Source: Sphingomonas gei (GTDB lineage Bacteria; Pseudomonadota; Alphaproteobacteria; Sphingomonadales; Sphingomonadaceae). Taken from it: a DNA stretch of 64,000 bases. The stretch lies in the NCBI RefSeq assembly GCF_004792685.1, contig NZ_SRXT01000007.1:186001-250000 (forward strand), written 5' to 3'. The position numbers and the translations under genes were made by a program. The notes under the pieces are model-generated. The model ran no database searches. It worked only from the letters and a program-made list of their open reading frames with translations, and was not told the DNA's origin. Of this stretch, positions 32,784 to 40,873 are shown piece by piece (the stretch's first letter is position 1; the number at the start of each line of letters is the position of its first letter).

Positions 32784-34136
32784 ATGACAGCGCCGATAGC
32801 CGCGATCATCCTTGCCGCGGGCAAGGGCACGCGGATGAAATCCGATACGCACAAGGTGCTCCACCCGATCGCCGGGCGGCCGATGCTGCTGCACTTGATC
32901 CACAGCGTCGCCGCACTCGAACCCGCGCGCACGATCGTGGTGGTCGGTGCCGGCCGCGAACAGGTCGAGGCAGCCGTGCATCCGCTCGGCGTCGAAACGG
33001 TCGAGCAGGTCGAGCAACTCGGCACCGCGCATGCCGTGCTGGAAGCGAAACCCGCGCTCGACGGGTTCGAAGGCGATGTCCTGGTGCTGTTCGGCGACGT
33101 GCCGCGCGTCGGCGCCGGCACGCTCGCGCGCATGCTCGAGCGGCTGCATGCCGAGGATGCGCCGGCGACGGTCGCGCTCGGCTTCCGGCCCGCCGATCCT
33201 GGGGCTTATGGCCGGGTGATCGCGGATTCGGAGGGTAGGATCGACCGGATCGTCGAGTTCAAGGACGCCTCGCCCGAGGAGCGTGCAGTGACCCTGTGCA
33301 ATTCGGGGCTTTTCGCTGCGCGCGCGGCGGATCTGTTCGACCTGCTGGCGAAGGTCGGCAACGACAATGCCGCCGGCGAATATTATCTTCCGGATATCGT
33401 CACCGTGGCGGCATCGGCGGGACGGCATTCGGCGGTGATCGAAGTTCCCGCCGCGGAAGTTGCCGGGATCAACAGCCGCGGCGAGCTCGCCGCGGTGGAA
33501 GCCGAATGGCAGCGCGACCGCCGGGCCCGCGCGATGGCGGAGGGCGCGACTCTGATCGCACCCGAGACAGTGTGGTTCGCATACGACACCAGGCTCGGCC
33601 GCGACGTGTTGATCGAGCCCAACGTGTTCTTCGGCCCTGGCGTCGAAATCGCCGATCGCGTCACCGTCCATGCCTTCAGCCATATCGAGGGCGCGACGAT
33701 CGCCAGCGGCGCCGTCGTCGGCCCTTATGCCCGGCTGCGGCCCGGCACCGTGCTCGGCGAAGACGCCAAGGTCGGCAATTTCGTCGAGACCAAGAAGGCC
33801 GTGCTCGGCAAGGGTGCCAAGGCCAACCATTTGACCTATCTCGGCGACGCCGAAGTCGGCGCGGGGGCCAATATCGGCGCAGGCACGATCACCTGCAATT
33901 ACGACGGCTTCTTCAAATATCGTACGAATATCGGCGCAGGTGCGTTCATCGGCTCGAACAGCGCTCTGGTCGCGCCGGTGACGATCGGCAGGGACGCCAC
34001 CGTGGCGGCAGGATCGGTGATCACGCGCGACGTCGAGCCCGGCGCGCTCGCGCTGTCGCGTGCCCGGCAAGAGGCAAAGCCCGGCTGGGGAACCCGCTTC
34101 CGGGAAGTCATGAAGGCAAGGAAAGCCGCGAAGTAG
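32784..34136 (+). CDS. glmU: Bifunctional UDP-GlcNAc pyrophosphorylase/GlcN-1-P acetyltransferase
   Basis: 450 residues from ATG 32784 with GGAGG upstream. The N-terminal uridylyltransferase shows LAAGKGTRMKS and EQLGTAHAV; the C-terminal left-handed beta-helix carries RPGTVLGEDAKVGNFVETKK, LGDAEVGAGANIGAGTITCN and NYDGFFKYRT with the acetyltransferase His and Asn residues. It catalyses the last two steps to UDP-GlcNAc for peptidoglycan and lipopolysaccharide. glmS follows after a palindromic repeat, giving a compact amino-sugar pair. Confidence 0.96.
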   Translation: MTAPIAAIILAAGKGTRMKSDTHKVLHPIAGRPMLLHLIHSVAALEPARTIVVVGAGREQVEAAVHPLGVETVEQVEQLGTAHAVLEAKPALDGFEGDVLVLFGDVPRVGAGTLARMLERLHAEDAPATVALGFRPADPGAYGRVIADSEGRIDRIVEFKDASPEERAVTLCNSGLFAARAADLFDLLAKVGNDNAAGEYYLPDIVTVAASAGRHSAVIEVPAAEVAGINSRGELAAVEAEWQRDRRARAMAEGATLIAPETVWFAYDTRLGRDVLIEPNVFFGPGVEIADRVTVHAFSHIEGATIASGAVVGPYARLRPGTVLGEDAKVGNFVETKKAVLGKGAKANHLTYLGDAEVGAGANIGAGTITCNYDGFFKYRTNIGAGAFIGSNSALVAPVTIGRDATVAAGSVITRDVEPGALALSRARQEAKPGWGTRFREVMKARKAAK

Positions 34137-34142
34137 TTCTTG

Positions 34143-34266
34143 CTCCCCTCCCTGCAAGGGAGGGGCTGGGGGTGGGTGCGAGCCGAAGGCGAGCCCTTTT
34201 CTCCCCAACGCGCCGACGCTAATGCGTCGGCACCCACCCCCGACCCCTCCCTTCCAGGGAGGGGAG
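34143..34266. repeat. Long palindromic intergenic repeat (CTCCCCTCCC type)
   Basis: Arms of about 36 bases (34143-34179 and 34231-34266), reading CTCCCCTCCCTGCAAGGGAG... and its near-complement, flank inner hairpins including CGCCGACGC-TAAT-GCGTCGG. It lies between glmU and glmS and could shape processing of their shared transcript. It is related in style to 8370-8514. Confidence 0.75.
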
Positions 34267-34279
34267 AGAGACTTGAAGC

Positions 34280-36103
34280 ATGTGTGGAATCGTTGGAATC
34301 GTCGGTACCGAGCCTGTCGCCGAGCGGCTGTTCGAAGGTCTCAAGCGCCTCGAATATCGCGGCTATGATTCGGCGGGAATCGCCACATTGCACGATGGCG
34401 AGATCGATCGCCGCCGCGCCGAGGGCAAGCTCGTCAATCTCGGCAAAAGGCTGGCGGAGAGCCCGCTGCCCGGCACGATCGGCATCGCCCATACCCGCTG
34501 GGCCACCCACGGCGCGCCGACCGAGGACAATGCCCATCCGCACATCGTCGGAGACGTCTCGATCGTCCACAACGGCATCATCGAGAACTTCAAGCCGCTG
34601 CGCGACGAGCTGATCGCCGAAGGCCGCGCGTTCAAGAGCCAGACCGATACCGAAGTCGTCGCGCATCTCGTTTCGCGCGAACTCGAGCGCGGCAGGACCC
34701 CGCGCGAGGCCGTCGCCGCGGTGCTGCCCCAGCTCCACGGCGCATTCGCGGTCGCCTTCCTGTTCCGCAACGAGCCCGACCTCCTGATCTGCGCCCGGCT
34801 CGGCGCGCCGCTCACCGTCGGCTATGGCGAGGGCGAGAATTATCTCGGCTCCGACGCGCATGCGCTCGCCGGGCTCACCCAGCGCATCGCCTATCTCGAC
34901 GAGGGCGACTGGGCGGTGATCACCCGCGAGAAGATCGAGATCTTCGATCGCGACAACGATCCGGTCACGCGCCCGATCGTCGCTTCCGGCGTCTCGCCCG
35001 CGCTGATCGACAAGGGCAATCACCGCCACTTCATGCTCAAGGAGATTTACGAGCAGCCCGTGGTCGTCGCGCAGACGCTGGCATCGTATATCCGCCCGGT
35101 CGAGCAGAAGGTCGCACTCCCCGACATGAGCTTCGACCTGACCAGGGTCGAGCGCGTCACGATCGTCGCCTGCGGCACTGCCTCCTATGTCGGGATGATC
35201 GGCAAATACTGGATCGAGCGTTTCGCCCGGCTGCCGGTCGAAGTCGATGTCGCCTCCGAGTTTCGATACCGCGATCCGATCCTGCTCGCCAACACGCTCG
35301 GCGTCGTCGTCAGCCAGTCGGGCGAGACCGCCGACACGCTCGCAGCACTACGCCACATGAAAGCGAACGGCGTCACCACTGCAGGCATCATCAACGTGCC
35401 GACCAGCTCGATGGCGCGCGAAGTCGATCTTTTGCTGTCGACGCATGCGGGGCCGGAGATCGGCGTCGCCTCGACCAAGGCTTTCACCTGCCAGCTCGCC
35501 GTGATGGCCGCGCTCGCAGTCAATCTCGCCCGCGCCAAGGGCAAGCTCGGCGAGGACGAAGAGCGCGAAATCGTCCGCCACTTGCTCGAGGCGCCTGCCG
35601 CGATCAACGCCGCGCTGGCGCATGATTCGGAGATCGAGGCGATGGCGCACACCATCGCCGCGGCGCGCGACGTGCTCTATCTCGGTCGCGGCCCCGATTA
35701 TCCGCTCGCGCTCGAAGGGGCGCTCAAGCTCAAGGAAATCAGCTATATCCACGCCGAAGGCTATGCGTCGGGCGAGATGAAGCACGGCCCGATCGCGCTG
35801 ATCGACGAACATGTGCCGCTGATCGTCCTCGCCCCCTCGGGCCCGCTGTTCGACAAGACCGTCTCCAACATGCAGGAAGCCAAGGCGCGCGGAGCCCGCG
35901 TAGTGCTGATCTCGGACGCCGAAGGGCTGGCGCAGGCCGGCGAAGACGCCATCGCGACGATCGAGATGCCCAGCGTCCATCCGCTGATCGCGCCGCTGGT
36001 GTATGCGGTGCCGGTGCAGCTGCTCGCCTATCACGTCGCGGTGGCGAAGGGGACCGACGTCGATCAGCCGCGCAATCTCGCCAAGTCGGTCACTGTCGAA
36101 TAA
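34280..36103 (+). CDS. glmS: Glutamine--fructose-6-phosphate aminotransferase
   Basis: 607 residues, full family length. The glutaminase domain opens MCGIVGIVG with nucleophile Cys2, then HTRWATHGAPTEDNAHPH; the two SIS isomerase domains show ACGTASYVG, SQSGETADTLAAL, STKAFTCQ and LGRGPDYPLALEGALKLKEI, and the end is DQPRNLAKSVTVE. It makes glucosamine-6-phosphate. GGGGAGAGAGA precedes ATG at 34280 and is partly inside the repeat end. No ribozyme is expected in this group and none is seen. Confidence 0.97.
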   Translation: MCGIVGIVGTEPVAERLFEGLKRLEYRGYDSAGIATLHDGEIDRRRAEGKLVNLGKRLAESPLPGTIGIAHTRWATHGAPTEDNAHPHIVGDVSIVHNGIIENFKPLRDELIAEGRAFKSQTDTEVVAHLVSRELERGRTPREAVAAVLPQLHGAFAVAFLFRNEPDLLICARLGAPLTVGYGEGENYLGSDAHALAGLTQRIAYLDEGDWAVITREKIEIFDRDNDPVTRPIVASGVSPALIDKGNHRHFMLKEIYEQPVVVAQTLASYIRPVEQKVALPDMSFDLTRVERVTIVACGTASYVGMIGKYWIERFARLPVEVDVASEFRYRDPILLANTLGVVVSQSGETADTLAALRHMKANGVTTAGIINVPTSSMAREVDLLLSTHAGPEIGVASTKAFTCQLAVMAALAVNLARAKGKLGEDEEREIVRHLLEAPAAINAALAHDSEIEAMAHTIAAARDVLYLGRGPDYPLALEGALKLKEISYIHAEGYASGEMKHGPIALIDEHVPLIVLAPSGPLFDKTVSNMQEAKARGARVVLISDAEGLAQAGEDAIATIEMPSVHPLIAPLVYAVPVQLLAYHVAVAKGTDVDQPRNLAKSVTVE

Positions 36104-36117
36104 CTCCCGGCCCGAAC

Positions 36118-37764
36118 TCAGGGCGCGCGTTCGAATATGGTCACCGTCGGCCCGGCCCGCAGCCCGTTCGCCGGCGTGATCACGCTGCGCAAAATGCTTC
36201 CCTGCGTCAGTCGCGCATAACGCAGCCACTGCGACGGATATTGCGCCCGTGCGTCGCGGTAACGGTCGTAATGCACGAGAATGGCAAACCGGGCACGGCA
36301 GCCATCGATCCGTCCCGCGTCGACGTTTCCGAGATCCACGATCGGCGCTCCCGTGCGTAGTTTCTCCACTTCGCCGTAGCCCACACGACGCGTGAGCATC
36401 GCGCGAGCATCGACGCAGCCGGCGCTGCCCAGCGGAAACAATATCTTCCACGGGCCTGAGACCAGGTCGAGTGCGGCGTGCTCGACCAGGATCGAGCTGC
36501 CCGGCGGCACGTGACTGCGGATCCAGGCGGAAGCGATCTGGCGGGTGTCGTTCGCCCGCGCGACCGCTCGGCTCTGCGCCGCCGCGAGCATCGGCCCCAT
36601 CAGCAACAGGGCGGCGGCGGGCGGCAGGAAACGCACCGCCGGATCGATCCGCGGCCGCAGCATTTCGGCGAACATGCGCAGCGCGTATCCCGCGGCAATC
36701 GCAGCGAAGGGGAGCAGCGGGATCAGCCAGCGCTCCCAGCGCAGCGCCTGCATGCAGAGCAGCAGGCAGAGCCCAGCCACGCCGGGCAACAAGGCGATGG
36801 CCGCCACGCGGTTGCGCAGCGCCAGCACGACCGTGCCGAGCCCCGCGAGAGCGAGCCCCGCCGCGCCGAAGGAGGCAGTCAGCGGACCACGCGCATACCA
36901 GGCCAGATTGGCAAGGAAACCGCCGCCGGTCGCTCCCAGATGCATCGGGCGCGCTTCGCGGGTGAGGTTCTGGATTACGGTGGGATAGTCGAGCAGCAGA
37001 AAGGGGGACGCGACGAACAAAGTCGCGATCGCACTGCCGACGAAGCCGGCCAGCTTGCCGGCATCCGAACTGCCCCGGTATATGCGCCACAGCCCGGCCG
37101 CTACGGGGCTCAGCGCAATCACTGCCGCCGGCCATTTCGTAGCGCAGCCCAGCCCGACGAAAATGCCGGCCCAGAGATAATCGCGCAGCCTGCCATTCTC
37201 CGCGATCGCGATCGTGGCGGACAGGCAGAGCAGCATGAACAGGCTGACCTGCACGTCGGTGCGGATCACCTGCGAATACTCGATATGGATCGCATTGACG
37301 GCCAGGAACGCCGCCGCGATCAGCCCGGTCTGCGCCCCGCCGATCCGCCGCCCCAGCCGCCAGGTCAGATAGACGCAGGCGACCCCGCAGGCCGCGAAGA
37401 ACAGGCGGGCGGGGAGAAACAGGATCGTCGGATCGGCATAGACCGCGCTGACGAACGCGTCCGAATCCATATATCGGCCCGTCGCCACGCCGATCCCGCC
37501 GACCGCGAGGCTGACCAATGCGAGGCAATAGAGCGTGATCGTCGCCGGATGGCCGAACCAGCCTGGGTTGAGGCTGTGGTTCTGCAGCATCTCGACTGCC
37601 TTCATCATGAACAGCGGCTCGTCGGGATCGTTGAGCGCCGGAAGCCCGAACCCGATCCCGCGCACGCGCAGTCCCGCCGCGAGCAGCAGGATCAGCAGCA
37701 GCACGCCGCGCTGGGGCCAGGAATCGCCATCCGGCTTACGGGCTGAGGGGGAGGGGTACGTCAT
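36118..37764 (-). CDS. GT39/PMT-like membrane glycosyltransferase
   Basis: 548 residues from ATG 37764. About a dozen hydrophobic helices follow a short cytoplasmic N-terminus; the first outer loop has the ALNDPDEPLFMMKAVEML acidic pair typical of GT-C enzymes that use polyprenyl-phosphate sugars. A soluble domain of about 120 residues ends the protein (SSILVEHAALDLVSG onward). It probably transfers a sugar from undecaprenyl phosphate to a glycan or protein on the outer face of the inner membrane. Divergent from rfbF with 28 bases between starts, so it borders the CDP-sugar genes. Confidence 0.8.
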   Translation of the reverse strand: MTYPSPSARKPDGDSWPQRGVLLLILLLAAGLRVRGIGFGLPALNDPDEPLFMMKAVEMLQNHSLNPGWFGHPATITLYCLALVSLAVGGIGVATGRYMDSDAFVSAVYADPTILFLPARLFFAACGVACVYLTWRLGRRIGGAQTGLIAAAFLAVNAIHIEYSQVIRTDVQVSLFMLLCLSATIAIAENGRLRDYLWAGIFVGLGCATKWPAAVIALSPVAAGLWRIYRGSSDAGKLAGFVGSAIATLFVASPFLLLDYPTVIQNLTREARPMHLGATGGGFLANLAWYARGPLTASFGAAGLALAGLGTVVLALRNRVAAIALLPGVAGLCLLLCMQALRWERWLIPLLPFAAIAAGYALRMFAEMLRPRIDPAVRFLPPAAALLLMGPMLAAAQSRAVARANDTRQIASAWIRSHVPPGSSILVEHAALDLVSGPWKILFPLGSAGCVDARAMLTRRVGYGEVEKLRTGAPIVDLGNVDAGRIDGCRARFAILVHYDRYRDARAQYPSQWLRYARLTQGSILRSVITPANGLRAGPTVTIFERAP

Positions 37765-37792
37765 GGTGCTGAAGTGATGACGTGGAGTGGCG

Positions 37793-38566
37793 ATGCGAAC
37801 CGTAATCCTGGCCGGCGGTCTCGGCACCCGGCTCGGCGAAGAGACGTCGGTGCGGCCCAAGCCGATGGTCGAGATCGGCGGAATGCCGATCCTCTGGCAC
37901 ATCATGAAGATCTATTCGTCGAGCGGATTCAACGACTTCGTCGTGTGCCTCGGCTATAAGGGCTATCTGATCAAGGAGTTCTTCGCGAACTATTTCCTCC
38001 ACACGTCCGACGTGACGATCGATCTGCGCGGCGGCAACGGCATGGAAGTCCATTACGCGCGCAGCGAGCCATGGCGGATCACGCTGGTCGAGACCGGCGC
38101 GACGACGATGACCGGCGGCCGTCTCGCGGCAATCCGCCCCTATCTCGATCCCGACGAGCCCTTCTGCTTCACCTATGGCGACGGCGTCGCCGATATCGAC
38201 GTCGGCGCATTGGTCGACTTCCACAAAGCACACGGCCTGCGCGCGACGATCACGTCGGTGTCGCCGCCGGGGCGCTTCGGCGCGCTCGAATTCGATGCGG
38301 GCAAGGTGATCGATTTCAAGGAGAAGCCCGCGGGCGACGGCGGCCAGATCAACGGCGGGTTCTTCGTCGCCGATCCTTCGGTACTCGATCTGGTCGATGG
38401 CCCCGACACCGTCTGGGAAGCCGGCCCGCTCGAGCAGCTCGCGCGCGGCGGCGAGCTGATGGGATATCGGCACCAGGGTTTCTGGCAGCCGATGGATACA
38501 CTGCGCGACAAACTCTATCTCGACGAATTGTGGAAATCGGGCGACGCCCCGTGGAAGCGCTGGTGA
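37793..38566 (+). CDS. rfbF: Glucose-1-phosphate cytidylyltransferase
   Basis: 257 residues from ATG 37793 (GGAG 5 bases upstream; GTG 37787 also possible). The nucleotidyltransferase motif VILAGGLGTRLGEETSVRPK, PMVEIGGMPILWHIMK, YGDGVADIDV and NGGFFV (residues near the active site) identify RfbF/DdhA. It makes CDP-glucose from CTP and glucose-1-phosphate. It overlaps rfbG by 4 bases. In the only studied pathways CDP-glucose goes to 3,6-dideoxyhexoses or branched sugars. Confidence 0.95.
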   Translation: MRTVILAGGLGTRLGEETSVRPKPMVEIGGMPILWHIMKIYSSSGFNDFVVCLGYKGYLIKEFFANYFLHTSDVTIDLRGGNGMEVHYARSEPWRITLVETGATTMTGGRLAAIRPYLDPDEPFCFTYGDGVADIDVGALVDFHKAHGLRATITSVSPPGRFGALEFDAGKVIDFKEKPAGDGGQINGGFFVADPSVLDLVDGPDTVWEAGPLEQLARGGELMGYRHQGFWQPMDTLRDKLYLDELWKSGDAPWKRW

Positions 38567-39651
38567 CCGGCTGGCGCGGCCGCCGGGTCCTCGTCACCGG
38601 GCATACCGGGTTCAAGGGCAGCTGGCTGAGCCTGTGGCTCCACGCGCTGGGCGCCGAAGTCACCGGCTTCGCGCTGCCGCCGCCCACCGAGCCGAGCCTG
38701 TTTGCCGCGGCGCGGATCGATGCACTGATCGAGCATCACGAAGGCGATATCCGCGATCTCACCGCAGTCCGCGCGGTGGTCGAGGCGTCGCGGCCGGAAG
38801 TGATCTTCCACCTCGCCGCGCAGCCGCTGGTGCGGCTCTCGTATCAAGAACCGGTCGAGACCTACGCCACCAACGTCATGGGCACGGTGCACCTGCTCGA
38901 AGCCGCGCGCCGCGCGCCCGGCGTCAGAGCGATCGTCTGCGTCACCAGCGACAAATGCTATGACAATCGCGAATGGGTCTGGCCCTATCGCGAGAGCGAT
39001 CCGATGGGCGGGCACGATCCCTATAGCAGCAGCAAGGGTTGCGCCGAGCTTGTCGCGGCCGCCTATCGCAGCTCGTTCTTCGCGGAGGGCCCGGCGCTCG
39101 CCACGGCGCGCGCCGGCAACGTCATCGGCGGCGGCGACTGGGCCACCGACCGGTTGCTGCCCGATCTGATCCGCGCCTTCGAAGCCGGCACCGCGCCGCT
39201 GATCCGCTCGCCGGACAGCGTCCGCCCGTGGCAGCACGTGCTCGAGGCGCTGAGCGGCTATCTGCTGCTCGCCGGGCGCCTGCTCGCCGGCGAACCGCGC
39301 TTCGCCGAAGGCTGGAACTTCGGCCCGTCCGACGAGGATGCGCGGCCGGTCTCGTGGATCGTCGAGCGCATGCGTGCCGCCTGGGGCGACAGCGCCGCCG
39401 CTATCCCCGACACCGGCCCGCGCCGGCACGAGGCCGGCCTGCTCCGCCTCGACAGCGCGAAAGCGCGCGCGGCGCTCGGCTGGCAGCCGATGCTGCGGCT
39501 GGAGGAGGCAGTCGCCTGGATCGCCGAATGGCACAAGGCCGTCGGCAGCGGCGAAGACGCGCGCGCGATCAGCCTCGGGCAGATCGCCGACTATGCGGCG
39601 CGCAGGGCGGTCAGCGTCCGCGAACCAACAGGGAGAGCAAGCGCGTGCTGA
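38563..39651 (+). CDS. rfbG: CDP-glucose 4,6-dehydratase
   Basis: 362 residues from GTG 38563 (GTGA overlap; GTG 38551 would add four residues). NAD site VTGHTGFKGSWLSLWLHALG, the segments SDKCYDNREW and YSSSKG (Tyr/Lys active pair) and RAGNVIGGGDWA are hallmarks of RfbG/DdhB. The product is CDP-4-keto-6-deoxyglucose. It overlaps the methyltransferase start by 7 bases. Confidence 0.95.
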   Translation: MTGWRGRRVLVTGHTGFKGSWLSLWLHALGAEVTGFALPPPTEPSLFAAARIDALIEHHEGDIRDLTAVRAVVEASRPEVIFHLAAQPLVRLSYQEPVETYATNVMGTVHLLEAARRAPGVRAIVCVTSDKCYDNREWVWPYRESDPMGGHDPYSSSKGCAELVAAAYRSSFFAEGPALATARAGNVIGGGDWATDRLLPDLIRAFEAGTAPLIRSPDSVRPWQHVLEALSGYLLLAGRLLAGEPRFAEGWNFGPSDEDARPVSWIVERMRAAWGDSAAAIPDTGPRRHEAGLLRLDSAKARAALGWQPMLRLEEAVAWIAEWHKAVGSGEDARAISLGQIADYAARRAVSVREPTGRASAC

Positions 39652-40409
39652 AGAAATTGTCGGGGGAATTCACCCAGCGCAGCGACAGCGAGGCGGACAA
39701 CGACGCCCGCCTGTATGACCTCGCCCGCGCGCGTCACCGTGAGGGCGGCTTCGGGTCGCACTGGAACCACCACAGCACCGTGTTCCTGAAGCGCCAGGTG
39801 CTCTCGCGGCTGCTGTACGAGGACCAGCTCTATCGGCGGATCGTCAACGTGCCCGGCGTGATCTGCGAGTTCGGCGTTCACTGGGGCGCGACGATGACGA
39901 CTCTGTGCAACCTGCGCGGGATCCACGAACCGTACAACCATTCGCGCACGATCGTCGGCTTCGACACGTTCAGCGGGTTCGCCGGGGTACACGATGCCGA
40001 TGGCGGCTTTTCCAGCGACGGCGATTATTCCACCTCTACCGGCTATGAAGCCGAACTCGCCGAGATCCTCGCGCTGCAGGAGAGCTTCTCGCCGATCCCG
40101 CAGATCCGGAAGTTCGAGCTGGTGAAGGGCGATGTCGTCGAGACCCTGCCCAAGTGGCTCGACGACAATTCGCACGCCGTCGTCGCGATGGCGATCTTCG
40201 ACATGGACATCTACCAGCCGACCCGCGCCGCGCTGGAGATGATCCTGCCGCGGCTGGTCAAGGGCTCGCTCCTCGTGTTCGACGAGATGGTCTGCAAACA
40301 TTTCCCCGGCGAGACCCAGGCGGTGATGGAAGTGCTGGGGCTCAACAATCTGAAGCTCGAGCGCTCGCCGCACCAGCCCTACTGCGCCTTCGCCGAATTC
40401 GGGGCGTAG
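39645..40409 (+). CDS. TylF-like class I SAM methyltransferase
   Basis: 254 residues from GTG 39645, GGGAG about 9 bases upstream. The start KLSGEFTQRSDSEADNDARL is typical of sugar O-methyltransferases in deoxyhexose clusters; the SAM site is GVICEFGVHWGATMTTLCNL, then IVGFDTFSGFAG and AMAIFDMDIYQPT (Mg-binding Asp, as in TylF/MycF). Such enzymes methylate a hydroxyl of a 6-deoxysugar nucleotide or glycosyl residue. It is last of the plus-strand run, so it likely acts on the RfbG-derived sugar. Confidence 0.78.
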   Translation: MLKKLSGEFTQRSDSEADNDARLYDLARARHREGGFGSHWNHHSTVFLKRQVLSRLLYEDQLYRRIVNVPGVICEFGVHWGATMTTLCNLRGIHEPYNHSRTIVGFDTFSGFAGVHDADGGFSSDGDYSTSTGYEAELAEILALQESFSPIPQIRKFELVKGDVVETLPKWLDDNSHAVVAMAIFDMDIYQPTRAALEMILPRLVKGSLLVFDEMVCKHFPGETQAVMEVLGLNNLKLERSPHQPYCAFAEFGA

Positions 40410-40447
40410 CGGGTTCCGCCGCCGAAGGCGGGCGGGAAATCAGGCGG

Positions 40448-40873
40448 TCATGCGGCGCGCTCCGCCGCGCGGAACGTCACGCGGCTGTGCCACAACCAGC
40501 TGGTGGCAATGACGATCAAGGTGAAGCCGGTCTGCACCACGGAAGGATGCACCCCGACGATTTCGACGAGCAACGGCAGCACCGCCCAGTTCGCGGCATA
40601 GTTGACCAGATAGAATCCCGAAAAGGTGCCGAATTCGCGCACTACATTACCTCGGGTGCGGAAGACTCCGTATTTATAGGTCGTGAAGGCGAAGAGCAGG
40701 CAGGTGATTTGCGCGATGCCCAAAGCCACCAGATAATGCGTGCGCATCGGCGGCATCGCCCACAGCAGCAGCGGATAGAAAGTCAGCCCGACGAGCGTAT
40801 TGACGCCCCCCGCGATGAGGAATCGCAACGGGCGCCCGCCAATGCCGGGCATCCCGCCGGTCAGGCGCCTCAT
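40448..40873 (-). CDS. GtrA-family flippase-like membrane protein
   Basis: 141 residues with four helices: LRFLIAGGVNTLVGLTFYPL is the classic GtrA opening, and FAFTTYKYGVFR and WLWHSRVTF follow. GtrA proteins are thought to flip undecaprenyl-phosphate-linked glucose or another sugar across the inner membrane for periplasmic transfer. It is the last gene of the eight-gene minus operon, overlapping the thiamine-diphosphate enzyme by 4 bases. Together with the GtrB-like GT2 (44983-45951) it supports a lipid-linked sugar route. Confidence 0.85.
   Translation of the reverse strand: MRRLTGGMPGIGGRPLRFLIAGGVNTLVGLTFYPLLLWAMPPMRTHYLVALGIAQITCLLFAFTTYKYGVFRTRGNVVREFGTFSGFYLVNYAANWAVLPLLVEIVGVHPSVVQTGFTLIVIATSWLWHSRVTFRAAERAA

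Noticed and set aside
34137..34279. glmS ribozyme or riboswitch before glmS
   Set aside because: The gap is filled by a palindromic repeat; that ribozyme class belongs to Gram-positive bacteria and no such core is seen.
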